Notes under the pieces: model-generated
What the model was told of the DNA's origin: nothing
Databases searched by the model: none
The model's input: only the letters and a program-made list of their open reading frames with translations
Shown: piece after piece, positions 1 to 9,860 of the stretch
Position numbering within the stretch: position 1 is the stretch's first letter
Layout: each line of letters begins with the position of its first letter
Translations under genes and position numbers: made by a program
Assembly (NCBI GenBank): GCA_005882315.1
Contig: VBAR01000003.1
Span: 440,907 to 504,906 of the forward strand
DNA from: Bacteroidota bacterium
Lineage (GTDB): Bacteria > Bacteroidota > Bacteroidia > Chitinophagales > Chitinophagaceae
DNA length: 64,000 bases
Direction: 5' to 3'

Positions 1-148
1 ACTCAATTAAATTCTTGTAGACTTATAGTTAATCACACTCCCAAAGTCACAATAATTTAATTGCTGTTATTTAATTGTTTGCCTACCTTTCATATCTCAT
101 TGGCAGGAACTCCACTGGCAATCATTTATTCCACTTAAAAATTATTTT

Positions 149-1237
149 ATGTTAGAAACAAAAGAATCACCCGTTGCGGATGTTGTTGAAACAAGGTTAC
201 CATCCAAATCATATGCAGCAATGGCTGCTTCAGAAGACCTGGTACCATGGGATTTTACAAGAAGAAAACCCCGTCCGCATGATGTGCTGTTGGAAATAAA
301 ATATTGCGGCATCTGTCATACAGATATACATTTTATCCGAAATGATTTTGGAATGTCATCATATCCGTTAGTGCCAGGTCATGAAATGGTTGGCATAGTA
401 ACCGAAGTAGGGGATCATGTTACCAAATTCAAAGTTGGCGATACAGTTGGTGTTGGTTGTATGGTAGATTCATGCAGGGAATGCGATAATTGCAAACAAG
501 ACCTTGAGCAATACTGTTTGGGTGGGGTTAGTTTTAGTTATGGTAGCCCAGAAAGACATGGTGATGGTACTACTTATGGTGGGTATTCAAACCAGATTGT
601 ATGCGATGAAAACTTTGTACTTAAAGTAGATAAGAAACTACCACTAGATAAAGCTGCTCCTTTATTGTGTGCTGGTATTACTACTTACTCGCCGTTGCGC
701 AACTGGAAAGTAGGGAAGGGGCAGAGAGTAGCTGTAGTTGGTTTAGGTGGCCTCGGGCATATGGGAGTAAAATTCGCTGTGGCTTTTGGTGCAGAAGTAA
801 CAGTGCTCAGCACTTCTCCATCAAAAAAAGAAGATGCAATGAGATTAGGTGCTCACAAATTTGTAGTGACAAAAGATGAGGAGCAGGTAAAAGGGGTACA
901 GAACTATTTTGATTTTATCCTTGATACCGTAGCTGCCGACCATGATTGTAATTTTTACCTGACCATGCTCAGAACAAAAGGTACAATGGTTTGTGTAGGT
1001 CTACCTCCATCACCGGCACAGATACCAGCTTTCAATCTTATCTTCCAGGGCAGAAGCATTGCAGGTTCATTGATTGGTGGCATTGCAGAAACACAGGAGA
1101 TGCTTGATTTCTGTGCGACCCACAATATCACTGCTGATATTGAACTGATCGATATCAAAGATGTGAACAAAGCATTTGATAGAATGGAAAAAAGCGATGT
1201 GAAGTACAGGTTTGTAATTGATATTGCAACGCTTTAA
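149..1237 (+). CDS. Zinc-dependent NAD(P) alcohol dehydrogenase (YahK/cinnamyl-alcohol type)
   Basis: A 362-residue medium-chain dehydrogenase of the usual length for the family. The catalytic-zinc region is visible as CGICHTDIH and GHEMVG, the structural-zinc lobe as CRECDNCKQDLEQYC, and the Rossmann glycine motif as GLGGLGHMG around residue 200. Family knowledge predicts reversible oxidation of an alcohol or reduction of an aldehyde with NADP(H) in the cytoplasm; the CAD/YahK subgroup is inferred from the overall pattern and the substrate cannot be read. The gene stands alone, has a strong terminator just after its stop, and faces an antiporter gene on the other strand. The first ATG gives a short N-terminal extension before the conserved domain. 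Confidence 0.9.
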   Translation: MLETKESPVADVVETRLPSKSYAAMAASEDLVPWDFTRRKPRPHDVLLEIKYCGICHTDIHFIRNDFGMSSYPLVPGHEMVGIVTEVGDHVTKFKVGDTVGVGCMVDSCRECDNCKQDLEQYCLGGVSFSYGSPERHGDGTTYGGYSNQIVCDENFVLKVDKKLPLDKAAPLLCAGITTYSPLRNWKVGKGQRVAVVGLGGLGHMGVKFAVAFGAEVTVLSTSPSKKEDAMRLGAHKFVVTKDEEQVKGVQNYFDFILDTVAADHDCNFYLTMLRTKGTMVCVGLPPSPAQIPAFNLIFQGRSIAGSLIGGIAETQEMLDFCATHNITADIELIDIKDVNKAFDRMEKSDVKYRFVIDIATL

Positions 1238-1260
1238 CGAACTACAAAATAAAATTGAAC

Positions 1261-1293
1261 GGCTCTGTTTAGCATTTTAAACAGGGCTGTTTT
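1261..1293 (+). terminator. Rho-independent terminator of the alcohol dehydrogenase gene
   Basis: Arms at 1262-1271 and 1278-1287 pair over ten bases with one G-T wobble and are followed by a run of T starting at 1290. It lies 24 bases after the stop codon. Confidence 0.8.
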
Positions 1294-1339
1294 TATTAAT
1301 TGATCCATCGGTAAAACGGATGAACGCCAGGAATTTTTC

Positions 1340-2932
1340 TCATTGATATATCTCCATTTTAAGTCTTGTCTCTTCCAGGTCCAGTTCCTTTTCAATCTTT
1401 CTTATTATTTCTTCACTTGCTTTGCCCTGATGGTGCAATCTTTCAAGTGTTTTCCTTTCTACACCTATCATGTCTATTTGTACCTGGGTGTATTCATTAA
1501 AAATATTGCCACCTAAAGTTTCGCCTTTTCCAAAGTAGTTGGCAGGAAGATCTGTTTTTTGGAGCCGGTTATATTTTACTTCGTACTTGCTTTTAATATT
1601 GTTCAGTAATGTATCATGCATTAAAGAAAGGTTTTCTTCGATATGCGTTATTGTTTCTGTGGCAACATAATTGCGGACCTCGTATTCTTCTGCAGCCATG
1701 GAATGTTTTTGAAGCTTTAATTTTTTTATTACCCATGGAAGTGTGAGTCCTAAAAATACCAGCGTAGATACAATTACACAAAAAGTAAGATAGATCACAA
1801 GGTTCCTATGTGGGAAAGGAATATTACTAGCCAATGTAAGTGGCAATGCCAATGCAGCTGCCATTGACACTACACCACGCATACCTGCCCATGCGAATAC
1901 ATATATATTACGTGGGTTGATATTATCTCTTATGATTTCATTTCGCAGTCGAGGCACCAAAACGCGGGGCAATATCCAGATAAACCTTACAGCAATTACA
2001 ACCAGGCTGATCACAATGCCATACAATGCTAATGTACTTATTGGATAGTCGCTTATTCCCTGCATTACACTACGCAGTTGCAAGCCAAGTAGGATAAAGA
2101 CGAGGCTGTTTAAAATAAACGCTACTACCTCCCATACTGAATAAGCCATTATCCTGCTTTCATGACTGAATATCTGGCTGGAACGAAAAGAAAGATATAA
2201 GCCTGTTGTTACAACGGCGATGACACCCGAAAGATGAAACCGTTCAGCAAGCAGATACGATGCAAAAGGAGTGAGGAAAGTAAGTGTTACTTCAATCACC
2301 GGGTCACACACAAATTTTTTATGAATGAGATACATCCCATACCCAATAGCAAGGCCGATGGCAGCGCCGCCTGCAACTACCAGTATAAAGTTGAATCCGG
2401 CCTGCCACAAAACAAAATTACCAGCAGTGATTGCTGTTAAAGCATATTTATAAACAATCAATCCACTGGCATCATTTACAAGGCTTTCGCCTTCTATTAT
2501 TGCTATCACTTTAGGATGTAATCCCAATCCTTTAGTGATGGAAGTGGCCGCAACAGCATCAGGAGGTGAAACAATAGCACCAATAAGAAATGCCAATGGC
2601 CAGCTAATACCCGGTATCAGAAAGTAGGCGACAACTGCTACCAGTGATGTGGTAAATAACACAAGACCCACAGCAGCTCGGGTAATAGAACTTATAGAGC
2701 TTTTGAAATTATTCCAGCTGGTATTCCACGCCGCATAGTATAAAAGGGGTGGCAAAAAGATGACAAAAATAATTTCAGGATTAAGCGATATTACCGGTAA
2801 ACCTGGCACCAGGCTTATAGCAATTCCTGAAATTATCAATATGATCGGGAAAGGGAATTTGTAGCGGAAACTCAGCAGTCCCAAAAAAGTAATACCAAAG
2901 AGAAATAATATAATTACACTGACATTTTCCAT
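1340..2932 (-). CDS. CPA1-family Na+/H+ antiporter (NhaP/NHE type)
   Basis: A 530-residue inner-membrane protein with about twelve hydrophobic segments in the first 400 residues and a hydrophilic helical tail of about 130 residues. CPA1 signatures are visible: PPDAVAA at 123-129 and EGESLVND at 147-154, whose ND pair lies in the ion-binding core of the family. Expected role is exchange of cytoplasmic Na+ (or K+) for protons in pH and salt homeostasis. The tail may be regulatory; no TrkA-type domain is recognisable in it. It is a single gene, divergent from the envelope operon that begins at 3228. Confidence 0.92.
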   Translation of the reverse strand: MENVSVIILFLFGITFLGLLSFRYKFPFPIILIISGIAISLVPGLPVISLNPEIIFVIFLPPLLYYAAWNTSWNNFKSSISSITRAAVGLVLFTTSLVAVVAYFLIPGISWPLAFLIGAIVSPPDAVAATSITKGLGLHPKVIAIIEGESLVNDASGLIVYKYALTAITAGNFVLWQAGFNFILVVAGGAAIGLAIGYGMYLIHKKFVCDPVIEVTLTFLTPFASYLLAERFHLSGVIAVVTTGLYLSFRSSQIFSHESRIMAYSVWEVVAFILNSLVFILLGLQLRSVMQGISDYPISTLALYGIVISLVVIAVRFIWILPRVLVPRLRNEIIRDNINPRNIYVFAWAGMRGVVSMAAALALPLTLASNIPFPHRNLVIYLTFCVIVSTLVFLGLTLPWVIKKLKLQKHSMAAEEYEVRNYVATETITHIEENLSLMHDTLLNNIKSKYEVKYNRLQKTDLPANYFGKGETLGGNIFNEYTQVQIDMIGVERKTLERLHHQGKASEEIIRKIEKELDLEETRLKMEIYQ

Positions 2933-3227
2933 ACTCTAAAATTAGGAGTTTGGAAGATATATCCTTTATAAGACGGGTTATGCATTTTTGGGTAATAAAA
3001 TACACAGTAGGTGTGATTGATGTAAGTTATTTAGATAGTTGTGTAATACTATATCATTCAAAGTAGTTCATCTTTACCTCTTACAGAATGCAGGTTTTCC
3101 GTAAATCTCATTCTCTGTCTAAAAAAACCATTTTCTATACTAAAACAGTTCAGAACTAACTGTGAAGTGGTTAAAAAATAATTTCTGGCAAGGTTTTTCT
3201 ATACACTTTCTTAAACAGGATGATATT

Positions 3228-5822
3228 ATGCGCTTTATAATTACCAAAAAACTATGCTGTTATGTAAAATTCATTTTTTTATTGTTATCACTTTTGATAA
3301 CAAGTATTAGTTATAGCCAAATGGCTCCGGTTTATGTTTCAAAAGATTCTTCTTATAAAATAGTTGTTGCGGGTCCGCAATATAATACTGATCCAGCTCA
3401 TCAAAAACGCTGGGGCACTCATTACCGTAAAGAATGGGCAACTCCGGTAAAAGTTAAAGTAGTAAAACTAGACACACTTGCAGGCGGGTTAATCCCATAT
3501 GAAAAAGGGGGAGGACGTCAATCAAAAACATTAAGGTTGCGGGATAAAGAGGGAAGGGAGTATGTATTAAGAAGTATTGACAAATCTTTTGGCAAAGCAT
3601 TACCCGAAATTTACCAGGGCACTTTCATTGAAACTATTATTGATGACCAGGTTTCCATTGCACATCCTTATTCAGCAGTTACTATTGCCCCTATGGCAGA
3701 AGCGGCTAAAATTTATCATACATGGCCTGAAATTATTTTCTTACCTGAACAACCTGCATTAGATACATTTAATAAAGATTTTGCCAACCAACTTTATCTT
3801 TTTGAACAACGTCCCGATGAAAATTGGGAAACAGCTCCAAACTTTGGTAACTCAAAAAAAATTGTCGGAACAGAAAAACTACTTGAAGAACTTGCAGAAG
3901 ACAATGATCACAGTGTTGATCAGTTAGCATTTATAAAAGCAAGGTTATTTGATTTTTTCATCGGTGATTGGGGAAGGCATGAAGACCAGTGGAGATGGGC
4001 AGCTTTTAATGATGGTGATAAAAAGATCTTCAGACCTGTTCCAAGAGACCGCGACCAGGCTTTTACAAAATTGGATGGTAAAAGGCTAAGCAGTGTAATT
4101 TCAGTTGCAGGGTTCGGCCATTTGCAATCGTTCGACTCTACAATTAAAGATATAACGACGTATAACTTTCCTGCACGCAACCTCGACAGGCGAATGGCGA
4201 ATGAACCTTCATTAAAACAATGGGTGACAATTGCAGAAGATCTGAAACATTTACTTACTGATAGAGTTATTGAGGAGGCAGTAGGCCTTCTCCCTCCCGA
4301 AGTATTTCCTGTTTCAGGAAATGAAATGATCAGTAAATTAAAATCACGCCGTAATCATCTTGTTGAATATGCAACAGTTTATTATAAATTTCTTGCTGAA
4401 AATGTTGATATCCCCGGCAGTGATAAAAAAGAATTTTTCGAAATAAGCAGGGTAAATGATAATGAGACAACGGTAGAAATATATAAGATCAAAAAAGATG
4501 GAGAAAGAGGAAAGGAACCATTTTACAACCGGAAGTTTTTTACAACTGAAACAAATGAAATAAGATTGTATGGTATGAATGACAATGATGTGTTCAGCAT
4601 CAATGGCTCATCCGGCAAAGGAATTCTTATCCGTGTGATCGGAGGTGAAGGAAAAGATTCAGTCATTGACGCCTCATCTGTTTCCGGCAGTAAAAAACTA
4701 ACCCAGGTATATGATTCTGAAAAAAGTGGTTTTATTGCTTCCGATGAAACGAGACTGCATATCAGCAATGATTCTGCAATGAATTCATACAACTATAAAA
4801 GTTTTGATTATGACGGTAAAGGGCCGCGGTTTAGTGCAGGATTTATTTCAGTGACAATCGGCTTTGGCAAAAAAACAGAACAATGGCGTAAAGAGCCGGT
4901 TGGCCACGACCAAAGTATTAAAGTGAAATATTCTCTTACCCGTGCGTCGGTGAATCTTGAATACAATAGTATTTTTTACCAGGCAATCGGTAAATGGAAT
5001 GCAGTCCTTACTGCAGGTGCAGGAATACCTACTGTCGTTAATTTCTTTGGAGTAGGAAATGAAAGCATATATTATTCTTCTTTTGGTACCCGTTATTACC
5101 GGTTGCGTAGCCAGGAGTTTTATGGCAAAGCAGGTATCAACCGCAATATGGGCCACCATTTCGTGGGGTTTAACGGGTTTTATCAAACAGTAAAGATCAA
5201 AGAGGATGAGTCTCGTATTATAAAAGATTTTGCCACGGACAATCTCGAAATTAATTTAGAAAGAGCACATTTTGTAGGTGGAGAAATAAAATACAAGTAT
5301 CAAAAAACAGACGACCCTGTCATTCCGGTAAAAGGATTTACTTTTCAAACTGCTGCATCCTATACACATAATCTGAATACAAGTGATCATTCATTTATGC
5401 GACTTACATCTGAGGCGGCTGTTTACATTCCTGTTTTTAAATTTATATCACTTGCTTTTCGTGCAGGTGGATCTACATTGAGTGGTACGCCGGAATTTTA
5501 TCAATTAAACACAATAGGCAGCGATCAAAACCTGAGGGGTTTCCGTAAAGAAAGGTTTTATGGGAAACAAAGTTTCTATAATAATAATGAGGTACGGTTA
5601 ATGTTCGATGCAAGAAGTAAGGTGTTTAACGGGAAGATTGGGGTGATAGGATTTTATGATGTAGGCCGTGTATGGTATCCTGGCGAACAATCGAACTCAT
5701 GGCATATCGGCTATGGCCCTGGAATATTTCTTTCCTTATTTAATAAAGTAACATTAAGCGGTACATATGGTATGTCAAAAGAAGATCGTGTCGTTTCAGC
5801 TTACGTAGGTTTTTATTTCTAA
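3228..5822 (+). CDS. Outer membrane protein: kinase-like domain fused to a BamA/TamA-type beta-barrel
   Basis: The start chosen is the ATG at 3228, which gives an 864-residue protein opening with a signal peptide (MRFIITKK to SISYSQ); the longer frame from 3162 adds 22 unlikely residues. The C-terminal 330 residues alternate hydrophobic and polar residues and end in aromatic YVGFYF, as in Omp85-type barrels; a GSDQNLRGFRKERFYG-like segment resembles the barrel-lumen motif of surface antigens. The first half carries motifs reminiscent of HipA/FAM20-like kinases: a lysine-containing strand near residue 100, GDWGRHEDQW near 245, and PRDRDQAF near 272. The kinase reading is inference. It is 27 bases upstream of mlaE and probably co-transcribed with it, which suggests a role in outer-membrane lipid or protein handling. 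Confidence 0.75.
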   Translation: MRFIITKKLCCYVKFIFLLLSLLITSISYSQMAPVYVSKDSSYKIVVAGPQYNTDPAHQKRWGTHYRKEWATPVKVKVVKLDTLAGGLIPYEKGGGRQSKTLRLRDKEGREYVLRSIDKSFGKALPEIYQGTFIETIIDDQVSIAHPYSAVTIAPMAEAAKIYHTWPEIIFLPEQPALDTFNKDFANQLYLFEQRPDENWETAPNFGNSKKIVGTEKLLEELAEDNDHSVDQLAFIKARLFDFFIGDWGRHEDQWRWAAFNDGDKKIFRPVPRDRDQAFTKLDGKRLSSVISVAGFGHLQSFDSTIKDITTYNFPARNLDRRMANEPSLKQWVTIAEDLKHLLTDRVIEEAVGLLPPEVFPVSGNEMISKLKSRRNHLVEYATVYYKFLAENVDIPGSDKKEFFEISRVNDNETTVEIYKIKKDGERGKEPFYNRKFFTTETNEIRLYGMNDNDVFSINGSSGKGILIRVIGGEGKDSVIDASSVSGSKKLTQVYDSEKSGFIASDETRLHISNDSAMNSYNYKSFDYDGKGPRFSAGFISVTIGFGKKTEQWRKEPVGHDQSIKVKYSLTRASVNLEYNSIFYQAIGKWNAVLTAGAGIPTVVNFFGVGNESIYYSSFGTRYYRLRSQEFYGKAGINRNMGHHFVGFNGFYQTVKIKEDESRIIKDFATDNLEINLERAHFVGGEIKYKYQKTDDPVIPVKGFTFQTAASYTHNLNTSDHSFMRLTSEAAVYIPVFKFISLAFRAGGSTLSGTPEFYQLNTIGSDQNLRGFRKERFYGKQSFYNNNEVRLMFDARSKVFNGKIGVIGFYDVGRVWYPGEQSNSWHIGYGPGIFLSLFNKVTLSGTYGMSKEDRVVSAYVGFYF

Positions 5823-5849
5823 CTAAGAACTTACATAAAAACCTAAAAA

Positions 5850-6608
5850 ATGATTGCCACCTTAAAAAATACATTCTCCGAAGCCGGCAATTTTACAATC
5901 TTCATTGCAAGGTTTTTTAAAGAAGTTATAAAACCTCCTTATGAATTAAAAGAGTTTCTGCGACAGTGCTATACGATCGGTTATAAATCGATGCCCCTGG
6001 TTGCCATCACTGGTTTCATAATGGGATTAGTTCTTACTATTCAATCGCGGCCAACATTGGCTGAGTTTGGCGCTGAATCATGGCTTCCCGGAATGGTTGC
6101 ACTTTCGTTAATACGTGAAATTGCTCCCGTTATCACAGCGTTGATTTGTGCCGGAAAAATTTCTTCTGGTATAGGCGCTGAATTAGGATCAATGAAAGTG
6201 ACTGAGCAAATTGATGCAATGGAAGTATCTGCAATTAATCCTTATAAATACTTAGTTGTAACAAGAGTACTTGCTACGACCCTGATGGTTCCACTCCTGG
6301 TAGTTTTTGCAGATGGCATTGGGATTTTAGGAGGCTTTGCAGGTATTAATATTCATAGTGATGTAACAATGTACCGTTATTTTGCCCAGGTGCTTTCTTC
6401 ATTGGAGTTTTTAGATATTATTCCAGCCACTCTTAAAACTTTTTTCTTTGGTTTTTTTATTGGGTTGATCGGTTGCTACAAAGGATTCACCGCAGCCAAC
6501 GGGACGGAGAGTGTAGGTAAGGCTGCTAACTCTGCAGTAGTAACCGCATCACTTACAATATTTATTATTGATATGATCGCTGTGCAGCTAACCGATCTTT
6601 TATCCTGA
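5850..6608 (+). CDS. mlaE: MlaE-family lipid ABC transporter permease
   Basis: A 252-residue membrane protein with the MlaE/YrbE pattern: an N-terminal amphipathic helix, then about five hydrophobic segments, and the conserved region ending LIREIAPVITALICAGKISSGIGAELGSM. It is the transmembrane subunit that works with MlaF and MlaD to move phospholipids between inner membrane and periplasm. It is the second gene of a four-gene run; the mlaF start lies five bases after its stop, so the two are probably translationally linked. No mlaA, mlaB or mlaC is present in the window. Confidence 0.93.
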   Translation: MIATLKNTFSEAGNFTIFIARFFKEVIKPPYELKEFLRQCYTIGYKSMPLVAITGFIMGLVLTIQSRPTLAEFGAESWLPGMVALSLIREIAPVITALICAGKISSGIGAELGSMKVTEQIDAMEVSAINPYKYLVVTRVLATTLMVPLLVVFADGIGILGGFAGINIHSDVTMYRYFAQVLSSLEFLDIIPATLKTFFFGFFIGLIGCYKGFTAANGTESVGKAANSAVVTASLTIFIIDMIAVQLTDLLS

Positions 6609-6613
6609 TAAAA

Positions 6614-7393
6614 ATGATACAGACAGAAACAAATACAAAAAAATATAGAGTTGCTGATTATTCAGCTCCTGTAATCGACATAAAAGGTTTGTATAAGTCT
6701 TTTGGAAAAAATACTGATATCCTGAAAGGAATTGACCTTACTGTAAAAAAAGGTGAGAACCTTGTGGTGTTGGGTAAATCCGGCTCGGGAAAATCAGTTT
6801 TAATAAAATGCCTTGTAGGTTTAGTTATGGCAGATAAAGGCGAATTAAAAGTGTTTGATACAGACATTACCAAACTGAATAACCAGCAACTGAATGAAAT
6901 AAGAGTAAGGATTGGCTTTCTTTTTCAGAATTCAGCATTGTATGATTCAATGAGTGTAAGGGAAAATCTTTCTTTTCCGTTAAAACGTCATTCAAAAAAA
7001 TCAACGAACAAAGAAGTAGATGAAGCAATACAATCAGTACTGGGAAGTGTGGGGCTAACAGAAGCTATTGATAAAATGCCTGCTGAGTTATCAGGTGGTA
7101 TGCGCAAAAGAATCGGGTTGGCTCGAACACTTATTTTACAACCAGAGATCGTATTGTATGATGAACCAACAACAGGTTTAGATACTATCACTTCACGGGA
7201 AATAAGTGAACTGATACTAAGCGTTCAGAAAAAATATAAAACAACTTCTATTATTATCACCCATGATATGGCTTGTGCAAAATTGACCGGCGACAGGCTG
7301 GTAATTTTAAAAGATGGTGTAATGGTAGCAGAAGGAAGCTATGAAGCACTGGAGAAAAGCGATGATGCATGGGTGCGTTCATTTTTTAATTAG
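6614..7393 (+). CDS. mlaF: MlaF-family ABC transporter ATP-binding protein
   Basis: A 259-residue ATPase with Walker A GKSGSGKS, Q-loop FLFQNSALYDSMSV, signature LSGGMRKR, Walker B IVLYDEPTTGLD and switch histidine in IITHDM. The FQNSALYDSMSV stretch is typical of the Mla/MCE-linked ATPases. It powers lipid movement by the MlaE permease. About twenty residues precede the nucleotide-binding domain, a modest extension. It sits between mlaE and mlaD with very short gaps on both sides. Confidence 0.94.
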   Translation: MIQTETNTKKYRVADYSAPVIDIKGLYKSFGKNTDILKGIDLTVKKGENLVVLGKSGSGKSVLIKCLVGLVMADKGELKVFDTDITKLNNQQLNEIRVRIGFLFQNSALYDSMSVRENLSFPLKRHSKKSTNKEVDEAIQSVLGSVGLTEAIDKMPAELSGGMRKRIGLARTLILQPEIVLYDEPTTGLDTITSREISELILSVQKKYKTTSIIITHDMACAKLTGDRLVILKDGVMVAEGSYEALEKSDDAWVRSFFN

Positions 7394-7414
7394 TTATTTA
7401 TTAAAACATAAGTT

Positions 7415-8302
7415 ATGCGTAAAGAATCCGGCTCCTCATGGAAATTGGGAGTTTTTGTAGTAGTAGGTTTGGTGTTATTTGTGGCAACGATCTATTTTGT
7501 AGGCAAACAAAAAAATATATTCGGAAATACCTTTCACATAAGTGCAACATTCAAAACTGTAAGTGGTCTGAAAGTAGGCAATAATGTTCGCTTTTCGGGT
7601 ATTAATATCGGGAACGTATCTGATGTCGAATTGCTAACGGATACATCTGTAATGGTTGACCTGGTGATTAGAAAAAAATACCAGGAGTTTATTAAAAAGG
7701 ATGCAAAAGCGAGTATTGGTTCTGACGGTTTGATGGGCGATAAAGTATTAACTATTTCTCCCGGTACCGTTGGTAATAGTCCAGTAAAAAACGGTGATAT
7801 CATCCTTACAAAAAATGCTATAGAAATGGAAGATGTAATGCTGAGTGCAAAAACCAGCGTGGATAATGCCGGCATTATAACAGATCAGCTGGCACAATTC
7901 ACTACCAAAATGAATAATGGCAATGGCGCCTTATCAAAATTGATAAGTGATGAGAAGTTTTCGAATAGTCTTCAGAGTACATTGGTCAACCTGCAAACCG
8001 CTTCAAATGAGTTTGCGATGTTTACAGCTAAAATTAATAATAGTGGATTGACTGAATCACTTGATACAACCATGGTTAATATAAAGGGTGCTACCAAAGG
8101 ACTTAATGAAAATATGGAAGCTGCAAAAAATAATATTCTATTGAGAGGTTTTTTTAATAAAAAGAAAAAAGCAGATGCTAAAATAGCTGCTGAATTAAAA
8201 AAAGAAGAAGATAAAAAGAAGAAACAGCAAATTAAAAACACTGAAGATTCTCTAAAAAAGATCAAACCAGTAGTTCCTTCAAGTAAGATAACAAGCAGTT
8301 AA
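7415..8302 (+). CDS. mlaD: MlaD-family MCE-domain protein
   Basis: A 295-residue protein with one N-terminal transmembrane segment (about residues 10-28) and an MCE domain (about 37-115, with GLKVGNNVRFSGINIG). A helical region follows, then a lysine-rich tail of about 50 residues. MCE proteins form periplasmic hexameric rings that bind lipid above the MlaE permease. The charged tail is longer than in the E. coli protein, a feature I regard as common in Bacteroidota but cannot check here. It is the last gene of the operon; 336 bases without a gene follow. Confidence 0.92.
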   Translation: MRKESGSSWKLGVFVVVGLVLFVATIYFVGKQKNIFGNTFHISATFKTVSGLKVGNNVRFSGINIGNVSDVELLTDTSVMVDLVIRKKYQEFIKKDAKASIGSDGLMGDKVLTISPGTVGNSPVKNGDIILTKNAIEMEDVMLSAKTSVDNAGIITDQLAQFTTKMNNGNGALSKLISDEKFSNSLQSTLVNLQTASNEFAMFTAKINNSGLTESLDTTMVNIKGATKGLNENMEAAKNNILLRGFFNKKKKADAKIAAELKKEEDKKKKQQIKNTEDSLKKIKPVVPSSKITSS

Positions 8303-8638
8303 ACATACCAATACTGCATTAATTGATCAATAAAGAATATATATCTATTCACTTTTTATATAATTCTCCCTGAGATACCAGCAACACCAATCCTGTTCTG
8401 GTTAATATTGATCTGTACAATAGCTGCATACTAAAGTTATATTCACATCTTCATAAGCCACTATCTGCTACTAATCAACAGATAGTCATTCGAAAGATTA
8501 TCTCCAATAAAATGAAACCAAATTATGGCACGGTTCTGGGCTAATGGTGGTTAGAACGATAAAAATCTTTTCAAATTACAGCTGAATCTGAAAGATTTCG
8601 TTTAGCATACTAATTTTTAAACCGCTAAAATTTATATC
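8303..8638. other. Gene-free interval after the mla operon
   Basis: It holds no convincing ORF. An eight-base perfect hairpin (arms 8460-8467 and 8479-8486) has no following T-run, so it is a poor intrinsic terminator. No exact TAnnTTTG promoter was found before the next gene. Confidence 0.5.
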
Positions 8639-9622
8639 ATGACAAATACAAACGAACCTATATCAACAACAACATATAGGCAAACGCCACGAAACAATAG
8701 TTCTAAAAACATTATTATCGGCGTTTTAGCAGTTGCCCTGATAGGTGTAACCGCTTATTTACTGGTTGACAAAACCAAAAACAATGAAGTTATTGTAGCA
8801 CAGGAATCACAAATTGCCCAGGTAACCGATGAAAAAAGTGATGTGCAAAGAAGTTTTGATGAATCATTGGCCCGTCTCGATTCCATGGCAGGTGTCAATA
8901 GTGAGATGTCAAATAAATTGACTGAAAAAAATTCTGAGATCGCAAAAACAAAAGCTGAAATACGCAGTATCCTAAATAAGAAAAACGCAACAGCAGCAGA
9001 ATTGGCAAGAGCTAAAGTCCTGATCACATCATTAAATGATAAGATAGTTGTTATGGAAGCTGATATGGCACGTTTAACCCAGGACAACCAGGTATTAACA
9101 CAGGAGAAAGTTGTACTGACAGAAGAGAAAACAAAATTAACAGAAGACCTTACAGCTACAAATATTATCAAAGAAGATCTTACAAAGAAAGTTGATATCG
9201 CTTCCACATTAAATGCTTCTAATATCGCCATTACACCAGTGAATATAAAAAGCAGTGGCAAAGAAAAAACGACAGAAACTGCAAAACGTGTTGACAAACT
9301 AATGATATCATTTGATGTAAACAACCGTATTGCTGAACCAGGTATGACCGATGTGTTTGTGGTTGTTACCGGACCGGACGGTAAACCCGTATCAACAGAA
9401 GCATTAGGTTCAGGAACTTTTACAACCCGTGAAGAAGGTGACAAATCATTTACTACCAAATTACCGGTTGAGATAGTGACAGCACAAAAGAAAGCAGTAC
9501 AGTTTTCTTATACACAGCCTAATGATTTTATGCTCGGAAAATATACGATACAAATTTATCAGAATGGATTTTTGATTGGCGAAGGCGTTCGTGAATTGAA
9601 AAAAGGCGGATTGTTTAGTTAG
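8639..9622 (+). CDS. Membrane-anchored coiled-coil protein of unknown function
   Basis: A 327-residue protein. Residues 1-20 are polar, residues 24-43 form one transmembrane helix (IIIGVLAVALIGVTAYLLV), and about 50-190 is a long coiled coil rich in E, K, T and L with repeated EEK/TEE units. The C-terminal 125 residues look like a beta-sandwich (VTGPDGKPVST, FTTREEGDKSF, YTIQIYQNGFLIGEG). The topology suggests an inner-membrane anchor projecting a rod and a globular domain into the periplasm. I do not recognise a named family. It is a single gene with a clear terminator. Confidence 0.8.
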   Translation: MTNTNEPISTTTYRQTPRNNSSKNIIIGVLAVALIGVTAYLLVDKTKNNEVIVAQESQIAQVTDEKSDVQRSFDESLARLDSMAGVNSEMSNKLTEKNSEIAKTKAEIRSILNKKNATAAELARAKVLITSLNDKIVVMEADMARLTQDNQVLTQEKVVLTEEKTKLTEDLTATNIIKEDLTKKVDIASTLNASNIAITPVNIKSSGKEKTTETAKRVDKLMISFDVNNRIAEPGMTDVFVVVTGPDGKPVSTEALGSGTFTTREEGDKSFTTKLPVEIVTAQKKAVQFSYTQPNDFMLGKYTIQIYQNGFLIGEGVRELKKGGLFS

Positions 9623-9665
9623 ATTTTTATTTACAAAGTTTAATTTTCAAAATCCTTTAAAAAAA

Positions 9666-9696
9666 GAAGCAGCTCATACGACTGCTTCTTTTTTTA
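9666..9696 (+). terminator. Rho-independent terminator
   Basis: GAAGCAG at 9666-9672 pairs with CTGCTTC at 9682-9688 and is followed by eight T. It ends the coiled-coil protein gene. Confidence 0.85.
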
Positions 9697-9785
9697 TAAA
9701 TTAGTCCTCCGGTAATAAAATAAGTTTAAACATGGCTCAGGTTGGATAATTGAAGTTAAACCATCCAAAAAGGGATTAAAGAACC

Positions 9786-9820
9786 GCCATAAATACCACG
9801 AAAGAGGTATTTGCCATGGC
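9786..9820 (+). promoter_or_regulatory. Stem-loop upstream of the small DUF5678-like gene
   Basis: AAATACC at 9791-9797 pairs with GGTATTT at 9806-9812, and the flanks GCCAT and ATGGC extend the stem across a three-base bulge. It lies about 40 bases before the GTG start at 9861 and has no T-run. A role in the leader is only a guess. Confidence 0.3.
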
Positions 9821-9860
9821 ATAATAATTACTTAGTATTGTGTAATCAAAAATCAATACC

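Noticed and set aside
8460-8486. Terminator after the mla operon
   Set aside because: The eight-base stem has no T-run after it.
8755-9459. 234-residue minus-strand frame opposite the coiled-coil gene
   Set aside because: It is the antisense shadow of a repetitive coiled-coil sequence and is Ser/Val/Phe-rich.
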